Source: Siphonodentalium dalli (Eukaryota > Mollusca > Scaphopoda > Gadilida > Siphonodentaliidae). Taken from it: a stretch of 64,000 nucleotides of DNA. Of the stretch, positions 1 to 11,860 are shown one piece after another. The position numbers were made by a program, and so were the translations under genes. A model generated the notes under the pieces. That model was not told the origin of the DNA, made no database searches, and saw nothing but the letters and a program-made list of their open reading frames with translations. Position 1 is the first letter of the stretch. Each line of letters begins with the position of its first letter. Location: positions 52,622,760 to 52,686,759 of the forward strand of contig CP136069.1 of the NCBI GenBank assembly GCA_032622095.1, in the 5' to 3' direction.

Positions 1-133
1 GGTTCTGTTGGAGATATGACCTCACCCCCACTCACATGAATCCTGAATACCAGTTAAATTAGAAATGTGAATCTTGCGTACCTGATTTAGGAAAATATGG
101 AATAAATACTTATATTTTAGGTGAGAACAGATG

Positions 134-284
134 CAAGCCTTGACATAGGGTGTCTGTCATTTGCAAAATGTGGTCCCCAGAGGGTGAATTTAGTGATGCT
201 ACCCCGCATAGCGGGCTAGCATCACCAAATTCACCCTCTGGGGACCTCATTCTGCAAATGACAGGCACACTATTTCAAGGCTTG
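134..284. mobile_element. D-family element, short hairpin form
   Basis: Ends CAAGCCTTGACATAGGGTGT and its near complement. The arm GGTCCCCAGAGGGTGAATTT pairs across a ATGCGGGGTAGC-like loop region. No clear target duplication was found. Confidence 0.85.
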
Positions 285-1747
285 ATCATATGATTTTATG
301 CTAGCTAGAAGCCTGCTCACCAATGAAAACATCATTACGCGGTTAATATGGAATAAATACGTTATACGCAAATAAGTAAAACCCATAACTTCCACATATC
401 CAGAGATTGATACTGAATTACATCAAAATATGTCATTTCAGTTGGAAAATAATCAAAATTTGTGTTAAAGCTGCATACCGTCCATTTCGTTGAATCTCGA
501 TAAATCCCGGTAAATTGAGCATATTAATCTGGAGTACCAGTTAATAATGAAACAAAGCTTTGTTTCGTACATAGGTTATCTGATTTTGTGATGTCACAAT
601 TTGTTTTACATAACACGAGGAGCGATTTTATTTTAGATGCGAGCATCTTTTGTCACACAGTAGAACGGTGGGCTCACCGCATTAATACCGTGATTGGAAG
701 TCAAGGGGCCAACCCAAATCGCTCGATGTGCAACCTTGCAAGAGCATCAGTAATCGCCATCTTCGCCACGACGATCTCAACAACATTCTCTATTTATATA
801 AACGTCATCAAATTATAATTTGTTTTCAATTGATAAGGCCAAGTAGGCCTATAATGAATTTCTAACAGGTCCACTCACTCTGCTGGATCAAATTCTCGGA
901 CCCTCTCCATCACAGGCGGAAAGTTTTGGATACCTGTCAATTGAACAATTTATGTAGTAGGTTTTTATTTTCACGACAAATGTCTTTTGCCGCACATAAA
1001 TTGGTATTTGACATAAACTAAAATAACTCTACCCATATTTCTGCTATACAGCCCTATTTGATGCTATAGCCAGAAGAGACATTGAGGTCCACGCAAATTC
1101 GGTCGATGGGGAAAATTACATGACGTTGTTCGTCGACTTGCATTGAAATCGATATGATAACATCTTATGAATGAAATGAACATTATGAAATGGACACGCT
1201 TCTCTATCTAGCCTGAGTATGTCAAGCTGAGAGCTCCCCCAGTGTGCCAAGTAATATAATGGTTAGTTTAGTTCCATTCTCGTCAAAATATAACTATTTT
1301 CACTTTTGAGTACTTTGATGTTGGTAGTGTTATTTGGGGATTTAAAACATGCAGTGGTGAACCGTTTGTTTATGTCTTGGATTTTTCAGATACCCGGATA
1401 TATGATTGACCTAATTTATGAACAAAATTACGATTAGGGTCCATTCCTTTGACAAACCCTTGTGTATGGAATGTAATTAATGATAATTACCCCATAAACA
1501 AAATAAGACTTTTAAAATATGTGAATCTTATTTGGATGGAATCTATAAAGTGATTTTTAATAAGAATGGTTGTAAACGCCACAGATACCCTCATGGTCAT
1601 GTGAGTTGTCTAGCTTTGGTTCATTAATTACTCTAGCGTATGATCATATTAGAAGGGTATGAATCCCACTTACTGCCTTAAAATGGCCTGAATCCCACAT
1701 ACTACAAGAGAGGGGTGACAAAGTCTGCAAATAGGGTGTCTGTCATA

Positions 1748-1893
1748 CAGTAATGCTCTAAATAATCGAATCTTTAACCACAGCCGAATTATGGGTAATT
1801 TTTCAGGATTTAGTCGGAAATATGGCTTGTTGCCATTCATCGAAAAGGTCTCCGATGAATGGCAACAAGCCATATTTCCGACTAAATCCTGAA
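1748..1893. mobile_element. Tc1/mariner-like MITE E, right-truncated
   Basis: TA-flanked at the left, with CAGTAATGCTCTAAATAATC then both central arms. It breaks off after GACTAAATCCTGAA, so the right terminal repeat is missing. Confidence 0.82.
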
Positions 1894-1920
1894 TTGTACT
1901 TCCAAGAAGATGAGACTTAA

Positions 1921-2311
1921 CCCTTTACCCAACAGAAGGGCCCTGTGCCAATGCATTCTCTTATATATGCGAGTCGACCATAGGTCGCCTCGCATATATA
2001 AGAGAATGCATTGGCTTAACACATTAAAAATTGTAAAATTGTTAAAGAATGTAAGAAAAAATGGTAAAAAGTGTTAAAAAAAGATTTTTTTAGGCCAATG
2101 CATTCTCTTATATATGCGAGGCGACCTATGGTCGACTCGCATATATAAGAGAATGCATTGGCACAGGGCATAACTGTAACTATCACAATGTGGTCAAGGA
2201 GCCGGTTCCAATGATATCCATATTTGTATGGTTCTATTGAGACAGACCGAAGATATTTTAGGCTGTTGAAGCTTTATTTGGCCGGTTTTGGCCGGTTTGT
2301 TGGGTAAAGGG
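1921..2311. mobile_element. TTAA-family A (piggyBac-like) MITE, 391 bp
   Basis: TTAA on both sides, with imperfect termini CCCTTTACCCAACA and TGTTGGGTAAAGGG. Inside are two hairpins of the core GCCAATGCATTCTCTTATAT, joined across GTCGACCATAGGTCGCC. Precise TTAA flanks with CCC termini are the hallmark of piggyBac-type transposition. No coding frame. Confidence 0.92.
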
Positions 2312-2315
2312 TTAA

Positions 2316-2402
2316 GCAGAAAGATCTCCCCAGAGGGTAAATTTGATGATGATAAATTCACCCTCTGGGGACCTCATTCTACAAATGACAGACACTATTT
2401 TC
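2316..2402. mobile_element. D-family element remnant
   Basis: A decayed hairpin CCCCAGAGGGTAAATTTGAT with its complement, ending in ACAAATGACAGACAC. It lies directly beside the TTAA element ending at 2311. Confidence 0.75.
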
Positions 2403-2438
2403 ATGTCTGGATCTGCCCTGCCCAATGTTTTAATTTGA

Positions 2439-2669
<231 letters not shown>

Positions 2670-3553
2670 TGAGTATATATTATTTAAACCTGTACACAAC
2701 AATTTGTTCACTTTCATGATGGCATTACATTATAATCCTTCACATGAGATATCTGAACAAGCCATGCATGCATGTTTAAATCCTCTATCCTAAATGGATT
2801 CTACCATTCAGCTATAAAAATATTCATTGGAACGGTCTATTATCATAGCCGAAAGGGGCCAGTGGCCTGGGAGGACTGCATTCCCCAAATGTTTTGAAAG
2901 CTCAAAATTTGGGCAATTTTCGGGCAAATTGGAGATATTTTCAGTCAAATTCGGACAATTTTCGGCCAAATTGAATGGTATTTCTGCCCAAATTATACAT
3001 ATTTATGGTTAATTTGAATCTATTTTGTTATATTTATGTGTACATACAAGGTATATTCTACAATAAACTGTGTTGCAAACATGAGAATATCATGTAAAAA
3101 ATTCAGACAAAAAGTTTCACCCCCCCCCCTAAAAATTTGGGCGCACGTACGGCTATGTCTAATTATTCATTTGGAGGGGTGTTCAGGTAATGTCAGACAA
3201 CAGACATGCAAAAACATAATAAAAGAGAAAAATGATTCATATTTATATGTGGGAAATGTTCAGATAATAAGTTTGTTTTGTTGAACTTATTATCTGAACA
3301 TTGCAGCTCGAACGAACATAAAGTATTTATGGAATAACTACAATGAATGCGTGGTGTTAAATGTAAACTTTAATGGACAAACGTGAAGTGTAGAGCGATA
3401 GATCTCATTCACAGACTATCAGTCATATAACAAATAAGACATGAAATGACGAATATTATAGTGTTGCATCTCCCAATCATGGGGTGGGTGGGGGGATATA
3501 ACGCGGAACTTCAAGAGTAGAGTGAAGCTTCACCCCCGTGTCAAGTGAGTTAA

Positions 3554-3944
3554 CCCTTTACCCAACAGAAGGGCCCTGTGCCAATGCATTCTCTTATATA
3601 TGCGAGTCGACCATAGGTGGCCTCGCATATATAAGAGAATGCATTGGCTTAACACATTACAAATTATAAAATTGTTAAAGAATGTAAGAAAAAATGGTAA
3701 AAAGTGTTAAAAAAAGATTTTTTTAGGCCAATGCATTCTCTTATATATGCGAGGCGACCTATGGTCGACTCGCATATATAAGAGAATGCATTGGCACAGG
3801 GCATAACTGTAACTATCACAATGTGGTCAAGGAGCCGGTTCCAATGATATCCATATTTGTATGGTTCTATTGAGACAGACCGAAGATATTTTAGGCTGTT
3901 GAAGCTTTATTTGGCCGGTTTTGGCCGGTTTGTTGGGTAAAGGG
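3554..3944. mobile_element. TTAA-family A (piggyBac-like) MITE, second copy
   Basis: TTAA-flanked, 391 bp, nearly identical to the copy at 1921-2311 and in the same orientation. The match includes the right-hand unique part (GATATCCATATTTGTATGGT). Low divergence suggests a recent burst. Confidence 0.92.
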
Positions 3945-4136
3945 TTAAACCAATGCAAAATCAGTGGTTGAATAAGCTCATACAAGCTTATCATTACGAT
4001 TGCCTTGATTGCCTACAGACGGCGCAGTATTGACCCAGTTTGAATTAACAAAACATACTCGACAACTTCGTTAACTCGTTTCTGGCCATGCACATGTTGG
4101 CGAACATCAATAAATAAACTCATTCATGCCAACATA

Positions 4137-4288
4137 CAGTAATGCCCTAGATAATCGACTCCTTTAACCACAGCAGAATTATGGGTAACTTTTCAGGATG
4201 AATGGCAACAAGCCATATTTCGGACTACATCCTGAAAAATTAACCATAATTCTGCGTGGTTAAGGATTCGATTATTTAGGGGATTAAT
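4137..4288. mobile_element. Tc1/mariner-like MITE E, internally deleted
   Basis: It starts CAGTAATGCCCTAGATAATC after TA and reads back through GGTTAAGGATTCGATTATTT. The right tip is decayed. It ends 39 nt before the exon at 4328. Confidence 0.8.
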
Positions 4289-4327
4289 ATATATAAAGAG
4301 TTAATCAAAAGAACTTTTCTATTGCAG

Positions 4328-4497
4328 AACAACTGTGGTACCGATACCAAACTCATATTACGGTAACTCTTCAGGCCCTATATGGTTGGATGACCTCAGC
4401 TGCAATGGAACTGAATCTAACCTGGGGAATTGTGGGCACAAGCCATTTGGTCAGAATGATTGTGATTATACCGAAGATGCAGGTGTTATGTGTATTT
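4328..4497 (+). CDS. Exon: SRCR domain 1, C-terminal half
   Basis: Acceptor CTATTGCAG, donor GTAAGT, phase 2 in and phase 1 out. It encodes [21 protein letters not shown] and [13 protein letters not shown], supplying cysteines C5 to C8 of the SRCR fold. The usual His of the C-terminal DHTEDAG motif is Tyr. Two N-glycosylation sequons (NSS, NGT) are visible. The end of this exon and its donor are tandemly repeated five more times in the following intron. Confidence 0.93.
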
Positions 4498-4795
4498 GTA
4501 AGTGAATTATTTTTTATATTTTTTTTCTATTAGTTATAGGGTGTTATGTGTATTTGTAAGTGAATTATTTTTTATATTTTTTTTCTATTAGTTATAGGGT
4601 GTTATGTGTATTTGTAAGTGAATTATGTTTTATATTTTTTTTCTATTAGTTATAGGGTGTTATGTGTATTTGTAAGTGAATTATGTTTTATATTTTTTTT
4701 CTATTAGTTATAGGGTGTTATGTGTATTTGTAAGTGAATTATTTTTTATATTTTTTTTCTATTAGTTATAGGATGTTATGTGTATTTGTAAGTGA
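4483..4795 (+). repeat. 58-bp tandem repeat of an exon end with its splice donor
   Basis: The motif GTGTTATGTGTATTTGTAAG starts at 4483 in the exon and recurs at 4541, 4599, 4657, 4715 and (with one change) 4773, an exact 58-bp period. Each unit contains the last 15 coding bases, the GTAAGT donor, a T-rich run and CTATTAG or TTATAG, so each unit also carries a potential acceptor. Diverged units lie near 7440-7530, beyond inserted elements. Confidence 0.95.
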
Positions 4796-4899
4796 ATAAT
4801 TGTTTTTATTATATGCTTCCCCATTAAATAGTGGGAAATTGCCGTGGCGTAGAGCGTTATATCCATCGCCTGGACAGACTCGATGGATAACACTGACCG

Positions 4900-5990
4900 T
4901 AGAGATGGGCGGTACTCGGTATTTACCGTGCGGTATCGGTATCAGCGTAATACCGATTTACCGTACCGAATCAAAACTAAACATACCGATTTTTCGGTAT
5001 TGAAATTATTCATGTGTTGCCAACTTGTGTGTCTTCGTATTGAGTAAAGTTTCTCAGTAAACAGTTTTGATTTGGTACTTTAATTAAAATTAATCTCAGA
5101 ATTATACAAATCCATCAGACCATCACAAAGAACCCGACTGGTAAAAAGCAGCCACTTGATAAGAACTCAGCTGACCGTGTCGGTGACCTGTTATCAGTTT
5201 GACAGGCCTTGAGCGAGCAAAAGGAATACACACTCACAGATGGTTGACCTAGTTACGGGCCTAACAATCAATGCAGTTGTTAGAATAGATACACAGTGTA
5301 TCAAAGAAGCTGTGATGTAACGTATTGTTACATTGTAACGTCGTCAATGACACACTGCCTGTCACTGTGTAATGCCCAGGCGGTGGCAGTCCGTATAGCA
5401 CGTGGCTTTGGCGACTTCAAAGACACCACAATGCAAGCGGCATTAACAGAAATAAGGTCCGATTTCATTTGTACAGTGAATCATAATCTACTTTCACTTT
5501 CTAAAAATAGAACAGATCCATCAATTGATTAAATTCTAAGATTTATTTCGCGTTGCGGCTATTTATAGGGAGTTGTGAATTGTGCTCACTGATTACTACT
5601 CACAATTCTATTCACTCGCGAAAATGTTACGAAATTGACACGTATAGATATTGTAGCCATGCAATGATGCAATCTCTTATTCTTTTCAAAAGGGATGCGA
5701 CGGCGTGCTTGTAAATCATCAAACAGATGTGTGAATATCACTTAATTGAATAATTGTGTAGGTCATTGTGTTGCCTCATTTAGCTGTTGTCACGAATGTA
5801 GTAAATCCGTGGGCATATATACATGCATATTGTTCAGTTAAAAACTTGAATTACCGCAATTTACCGGGAATATCTGCTCTGGTTTTGTAATTTAATAGCA
5901 ATACCGATTACCGTACCGATACCGCGGTAAATCGACGAAAATTTACCGATACCGATACCGAGCTTGAAATTTCAATACCGCCCATCTCTA
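4900..5990. mobile_element. Non-autonomous hAT-like DNA transposon
   Basis: The ends are inverted copies, TAGAGATGGGCGGTA at left and TACCGCCCATCTCTA at right. They are flanked by a perfect 8-bp duplication ACTGACCG (4892-4899 and 5991-5998), which is typical of hAT transposition. Subterminal DNA is rich in GGTATCGGTA/ATTTACCG repeats. At about 1.09 kb, with no long open frame, it needs a transposase from elsewhere. Confidence 0.9.
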
Positions 5991-6412
5991 ACTGACCGAC
6001 TCAATGGATAACACAATAGTATTACTTTTTCGGAGATTACTTCCGGTTTATAGCGGCGAATCACATTAAGTTTCAAAGCGTATCAATAACAGCCGGACTA
6101 TAGTTTTAATTATTGATTTTCACGGTTCATAAACTGTTATTTAATTGTTATAATGTTAACTCATTTGTTTTAATATATTCTTATCACTAAATTAAGTATA
6201 CATTAATTTTCTCGCATCATTTCAGAATAAAACAATGGGGACTATTTCTTATGGCGGCTATGCTCGATATTTGTCATTCAGTGGTGAGCAAATCAATTGA
6301 TGGAATGTAAACAAAATGCAAATATCGAAGCTTTCTAACAATTTGAAGTGAACTGTAGGACAAAACTAGCAGTTTTGGTGCGGTTTATAGCGCATATAAT
6401 AAAAAGAACACA

Positions 6413-6561
6413 TACGGGTTTTGGTTGAATACCCGGATTATCTCATTCGTGGGTACAAGGAAATACAGAATTTCCACTCGCGGCTTGCAGCCGCTTGTGG
6501 AAATTTTGTATTTCCTTGTACCCACTCAAGAGATAATCCGGGTATTCAACCAAAACCCGTA
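6413..6561. mobile_element. Foldback MITE, 149 bp
   Basis: Long inverted arms (CGGGTTTTGGTTGAATACCC and complement) lie around a short centre. TA at both ends suggests a TA target duplication. A relative of its central part occurs at 7020-7085. Confidence 0.75.
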
Positions 6562-7284
6562 GGTATTCTCTATCTATTATATGCTTGCCTATAAAATAAC
6601 GTGAAATTACCGAAACGTAGATCGTTGTATTTAACTCTTAGTAGCCACAGTGAATTATGATGTCATTATTTCACTCCAAATAGCATTATTTCACTGTAGC
6701 GCTTAAATTGAAACTAACACAAGCTGCCAAGGTCGATCGTGTGATCGTTGCATGCACACTGTCCACTAGCTAATCAACAGCGACAAATTTATGACTGCAC
6801 GTGATCAATTCTATGTTTGAGTTGCAGCGTGTCAATTTAAACTTTATGCCTAGGCTCTTTCCTGTTAGTAAACACTGACATGTGCACTCTTTAATTCAGT
6901 ACAGTTAATAATTTAATTAATTAAGACTTAACGTAGCAGCTTTGAGCCTAAATAATCTGTATTTAATGAAAAGAATACCTACAGTTTTTTGTTTGATTAC
7001 CTGAAACATGTCATTCTGTATGGAAAGAAATATAGAATTTTCACTTGCGGCTTGTAGCCCCTCATGAAAATTCCATATTTTTTCCAGACATTCATGCGAT
7101 ATTTTGGTATTCAAACAAATGTTTGTGATTTACCTTGATTTCTCGAGTGATGATAAGTTCACTAGTAAATTATGTCACTCATGTATTCATACGCACAATC
7201 AAAAGTTATGCTTCATGGGTATAATGGCAGTATTAATCAGATTTCTGGTAAATCAGATACTTACAGTGGAATATAATATACAGA

Positions 7285-7435
7285 ATAATCACTTGATTGA
7301 ACTGGTGAGTTGAAATAATTCATTCAAGGCAGGGACTATTTTGTAAAACATTTGAGCACAATGCGCTCTCGTGTTTGTACAACGTCCCTGCCTCTCATGA
7401 ATTATTTCACATTACCAGTTCAATCAAGTGATTAT
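7285..7435. mobile_element. Foldback element, 151 bp
   Basis: The arms ATAATCACTTGATTGAACTG and its complement are followed inward by AATTCATTCAAGGCAGGGAC and a diverged complement, leaving an unpaired centre of roughly 50 nt. It inserted next to diverged exon-edge repeat units. Confidence 0.7.
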
Positions 7436-7529
7436 GCTCTGTTTATTTTTTTCCTATTAGTTATTGTGTGTGATTTAGATAAATTGTAAGTGAATTTTTT
7501 TTTCCATTAATGATAGGGTTTTATGGATT

Positions 7530-7711
7530 TGCAATAATCGACTCAACCACAGTAGAATTATGGGTAATTTTTCAGGATTTAGTGAGAGCTTTCCGATGAT
7601 TGGCAATAAGACACATTTCCGACTAAATCCTGAAAAATTAGCCATAATTCTGCTGTTTTCCGACTAAATCCTGAAAAGTTACCCATAATTCTGATGTGGT
7701 TAAGGAGTCGA
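7530..7711. mobile_element. Tc1/mariner-like MITE E, rearranged copy
   Basis: It contains AACCACAGTAGAATTATGGG and two inverted copies of GACTAAATCCTGAAAA(A/G)TTA in tandem, so one arm has been duplicated. Outer tips are lost. Confidence 0.75.
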
Positions 7712-8101
7712 TGGGAAGAAAATCTACAGCTGTTTTCACTCTGAGATGGTTATGATACTACATTAGTTTGATGATTAAAACAAAGAGAAAGCAACTAGCG
7801 TGTAAATTGTTTTAATATTTTCACACTAAGATAACACAATATACTTTTTCCGGAAGTCGAGTGTTATTCCGTTTCCGATTCCAGAATTGCAATGAGTATA
7901 AATGTCGCAATATTTTATTGGGACCCGATCATCATATTTCGAATTTATATTATTTTATGAATTCAATGCGTCTTTTGCATATTTTGCCACGCCCTAACGA
8001 TGCTCTTGTTTTTAATGGCATTATATGACCTAAGTATTTACTCTCACAGTCTCCTGTCAAGCAAATGAGAAAATTGATATATACCCACTTTGTCAATACA
8101 G

Positions 8102-8267
8102 CTTCACCGACTCAACCTGGCATCACGAACATCCGCTTGGCAGCAGGTCTAACGAGGAATCAAGGACGGGTTGAAATCATGTACAACAGCGTCTGGGGGA
8201 CGATATGTGACGACTCGTTTGACAACCGAGATGCTGGAGTCGTGTGTAAGATGCTCGGGTTTTCTCA
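8102..8267 (+). CDS. Exon: SRCR domain 2, N-terminal half
   Basis: The acceptor AATACAG has a weak pyrimidine tract and was chosen because it alone gives the required phase 1 start. The donor is GTAAGT and the exon ends in phase 2. It encodes NIRLAAG, GRVEIMYNSVWGTICDDSF and AGVVCKMLGFSQ, a canonical group A first half with C2 and C3. A nearer-upstream AG (CTCACAG at 8049) would be an alternative start, but it gives the wrong phase relative to the previous exon. Confidence 0.9.
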
Positions 8268-9055
8268 GTAAGTCAGTTTTTTCATGACAATCGACACCTT
8301 CACAATGGGACAGCTGAATAATGTTTGCAACTCAAAGAAAATACCCATGTAACTTGTTCGAATACCCCCAATCCCCCTACCCCCACCCCCTACCCCCGAT
8401 CTGAAAATTTATTATGGCGTATACTCGGTATTACTTTAATTAATTATTTAATTTTTAACGTTTATATATTTGGCATGACGTATCGCCCATGTCTTCCAAT
8501 CGCTACGTCCCTGTATCTGCTCGTTGTGACTAAACATGGTATCACAGCTCATATTAGTAATGCTCACCTCGGTGGAAAAATAACTTGTTTGAGTGAACGG
8601 GAGTGCATAATTGGTCAATCAAGGTGTGCGCTCGCGAATATAATGCATAAGCTTGTTGTAATCACGACAGGCCGTTTGATAGAACAGGTGATGACTTAAA
8701 GATCTTTACAGTAAATAAAGGTCGGTCACCGGACCTCATTAGATAACTTCCATTGGTCGACGGCTGATTGGCGTGTTATAAATAAAGAAAGTCAGCAAAT
8801 GGTGCGCAGAGTTTGTCTGGTATTTGGCTTTGGTGTTTTCTAATGACGGAAGCCGCTGAAACCACATTCGTTTTCAGACTAACTCATTATATCAGGGAAA
8901 ATATCTCCTTGATAATATTGGGCAAACATGTTTTATGTCTCAGATTGAACCAATGTTTTTTATATGGAGGTTACACTGTTCCTGATGATGGAATTTTGTT
9001 TTCCTCATTGGAGGTTATGACATTTCTGATTTTTGGTATGTTTGATTTTTCTCAG
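8268..9055. other. Intron inside SRCR domain 2
   Basis: About 0.8 kb. Its last 90 nt contain two diverged copies of the start of the next exon, at 8965 and 9009, each beginning TGGAGGTTA. Nothing else is recognised. A long + frame through 8325-8699 has no domain match and no splice logic. Confidence 0.75.
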
Positions 9056-9219
9056 TGGAGGTTATGCCATTCCTGGTTTTGGTGGTGGGCGTGGTCCAAT
9101 CTGGTTGGATGGTACAGAATGTAGAGGGACCGAGGCTAAACTCGGACAGTGTTCATTGAAGCCATTTGGTGAACATGATTGCGATCATACTGAAGATGCT
9201 GGAGTTATATGCACCGATC
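9056..9219 (+). CDS. Exon: SRCR domain 2, C-terminal half
   Basis: Acceptor TTTTTCTCAG, donor GTAAGT, phase 2 in and phase 1 out. It encodes GGGRGPIWLDGTECRGTEAK, then LGQC and HDCDHTEDAGVIC, with C5 to C8 present. The exon start is preceded in the intron by two decayed copies of itself. Confidence 0.93.
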
Positions 9220-9246
9220 GTAAGTTCTTTCATTTGAGTCCATTAA

Positions 9247-9383
9247 CCCTTCCATGACTGGAGCTTCTTGAAATTTTGCGAAACCCTGTGCCAATGCATT
9301 ATCTTATATATGCGAGTCTCTCATAGAATGCACTGGGACAGGATCTTTAATTTGGCACCAGTGCAGCTCCAGTCATGAAAGGG
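9247..9383. mobile_element. TTAA-family C hairpin MITE, short copy
   Basis: Preceded by TTAA, it has ends CCCTTCCATGACTGGAGCT and AGCTCCAGTCATGAAAGGG, with the shared core GCATTATCTTATATATGCGAG inside. The right TTAA has decayed to TTAC, next to the adjoining MITE. Confidence 0.8.
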
Positions 9384-9386
9384 TTA

Positions 9387-9464
9387 CAGTAATGCCCTAA
9401 ATAATCGACTCCGTTACCCATAATTCTGCTGTGGTTAAGGAGTTGATTATTTAGGGCATTACTG
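9387..9464. mobile_element. Tc1/mariner-like MITE E, minimal copy
   Basis: The termini CAGTAATGCCCTAAATAATC and its complement sit between TA dinucleotides. The central hairpin seen in full-length copies (16157-16369) is deleted, leaving mostly the terminal repeats. Confidence 0.85.
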
Positions 9465-9786
9465 TATAAGTGTTTAGTCTTAACCAATACCTGTGTCTTT
9501 AACCCTTTCTTTAGTAAATACTCATTGACGAATAGTTCCCTACAGCAAAATACAGAAGATTTCAAAATGTTCAATAAAAGAAATTGTCTTGTCATTGCAC
9601 AATACAAACTATTTACATTGACAATGCCACTGGCGATGTCAACTTTAACAGCAAATATCTTGACTAAATCACGAGGTGTAGTCTACATTTGTACAATTAA
9701 ATAAAACAATGTCGACCTAAATTTTAGTGTTATTACAAGCAACAAGTGCACTCATTTGTCATGCTATGAGGTAATACTCTAACCTA

Positions 9787-9898
9787 CAGTAATGCCCTAA
9801 TTAATCAACTTCTCAACAAGCCATATTTCCGACTAAATCATGAAAAGTTACCCATAATTCTGCTGTGGTTAAGAAGTCGATTAATTAGGGCATTACTG
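9787..9898. mobile_element. Tc1/mariner-like MITE E, internally deleted copy
   Basis: TA-flanked CAGTAATGCCCTAATTAATC ends in inverted orientation. Only one side of the internal arm (CAACAAGCCATATTTCCGAC) remains. Confidence 0.85.
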
Positions 9899-10029
9899 TA
9901 CAGTTCTCGATTGATCATCGTTTCACAACAAACTCATGCAATAACGTTAACCAGTTCACACACTTGTGTCATTATCTATTTATGACACCATCGCTGCATG
10001 TGCACTTGTTTATTATTACTTTTTTGTAA

Positions 10030-10191
<162 letters not shown>

Positions 10192-11148
10192 TGAGTGTCT
10201 ATTTTGACAAAATATTCCAGTATACTGTAATTTATGGAGCATTAACAAAGCTGGAATATTCATTATTATTCATGAATATTCATTCTTTATTCATGATTTA
10301 TCATGGTTTTTAAGGCTGAATTAGCATGAATAGATATGAACTTTGGGAAATAGTAAATATTGCAGGTTATAAAGGCATGAAAAAGTGTGGATAAATATGA
10401 ACTATGGAAACATTCATTTTTAAATGCCATGTAAGTATGAATAAGTGTGAATAAACATGAATGTATTTTATAGTAATTTTTTTATATATCTTGAATGAGA
10501 AATGTTAATCATTATAATTGCCATGTGATTAACATTTAACTATAAATAGGATAACAATTTATATCATGAATAACCAAGGATAACCATGAATATTTTAATA
10601 AAAAAAAATTCTGGAATTCATCCTTTCATGATCAACCATGAATACTAAGCATTTATTACAATCAAAGAAGACAAGACTGCATTGACTAATTAAGTTTTGT
10701 TGTACACACTCACTAAATCTTACACATCAGGCAAAACAAAAAGGTTTTGATTCTCAGGCATCGTCGCATTGGACCATTTTATTTCAATTTTGGATTTCAC
10801 TGTAGTTGTCAACCGGTAACACGAAGATAGGAAAATGTCACACGAAAATTAGTTATGTTTCAAATATCGAATAGGAGCTAAATACAACGGTGTATATGAG
10901 GGTATTTAACTAAAGACAATAGGCAACAATAACTATCAGGTATATTGATCAAATATGTTGAAATATTTTGATAAAAGATCAATCGAAAAGGTATAAAACC
11001 AAATTCAGGAACGCAAACAGGAACGCAATACAGTTTGACAAACGGTGTATATTTGCCATGTTATGATGGTTATTGTCCCCCGACGTTTCCGTCGGAGGAC
11101 TATAGAAATGACCCTCGTCCGTCCGTGCGTCCGTGCGTCCGTGCGTCC

Positions 11149-11860
11149 GAGATTGGGTACCTTCATGGTGTAATCAACTCCTCCTACAGTTTTAAACGTA
11201 GAGATTTGAAACTCTGGGATATTGTTCCTAACATGTTGGTGATTTGCAACATCTATATAGCTAATCAAAAATATAAATTTTTCCATATTTTTGGGGGGGT
11301 TTTCGACTTAGAAAATTTGGAACATTTTTGCCTTTTGGATGAGATTGGGTACCTTCATGGTGTAATCAACTCCTCCTACAGTTTTAAATGTAGAGATTTG
11401 AAACTCTGGGATATTGTTCCTAACATGTTGGTGATTTGCAACATCTATATAGCTAATCAAAAATATCATTTTTTCCATATTTTTGGGGGGGGGTTTTCGA
11501 CTTAGAAAATTTGGAACATTTTTGCCTTTTGGATGAGATTGGGTACCTTCATGGTGTAATCAACTCCTCCTACAGTTTTAAATGTAGAGATTTGAAACTC
11601 TGGGATATTGTTCCTAACATGTTGGTGATTTGCAACATCTATATAGCTAATCAAAAATATCATTTTTTCCATATTTTTGGGGGGTTTTCGACTTAGAAAA
11701 TTTGGAACATTTTTGCCTTTTGGATGAGATTGGGTACCTTCATGGTGTAATCAACTCCACCTACAGTTTTAAATGTAGAGATTTGAAACTTTGGGATATT
11801 GTTCCTAACATGTTGGTGATATGCAACATCTATATAGCTAATACAAAAATATCATTTTTT
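11149..11860. repeat. Four-copy ~192-bp tandem repeat with GC-rich head
   Basis: GAGATTGGGTACCTTCATGG starts at 11149, 11341, 11535 and 11726, giving periods of 192, 194 and 191 bp. Spacing differences come from a variable run of G. Each unit reads through in one + frame, but the frame is lost between units 2 and 3. The head has CGTCCGTGCGTCCGTGCGTC and a small CCGACG/CGTCGG palindrome. The open frames have no known domain, so I treat them as repeat-derived. Confidence 0.9.

Larger units (their letters stand above)
4498..8101. other. Intron between SRCR domains 1 and 2
   Basis: It begins with the 58-bp exon-edge array, then a hAT-like element (4900-5990). Two foldbacks follow (6413-6561 and 7285-7435), the stretch around 7020-7085 is related to the first of them, and a degenerate Tc1/mariner-like MITE lies at about 7530-7711. 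The stretches 4795-4890 and 6565-6645 are diverged copies of each other. No exon is recognised. Confidence 0.7.

Noticed and set aside
588-818. 76-codon frame near the window start as a possible signal-peptide exon
   Set aside because: No hydrophobic signal core at its start, no donor in a phase that fits, and no domain.
1951-2160. Repeated inverted hairpins as a possible CRISPR-like array
   Set aside because: They are paired arms within TTAA-flanked miniature transposons in an animal genome, not direct repeats with spacers.
8325-8699. 124-codon plus-strand frame in the SRCR 2 intron
   Set aside because: No domain, no splice context, low-complexity proline part. Probably chance.
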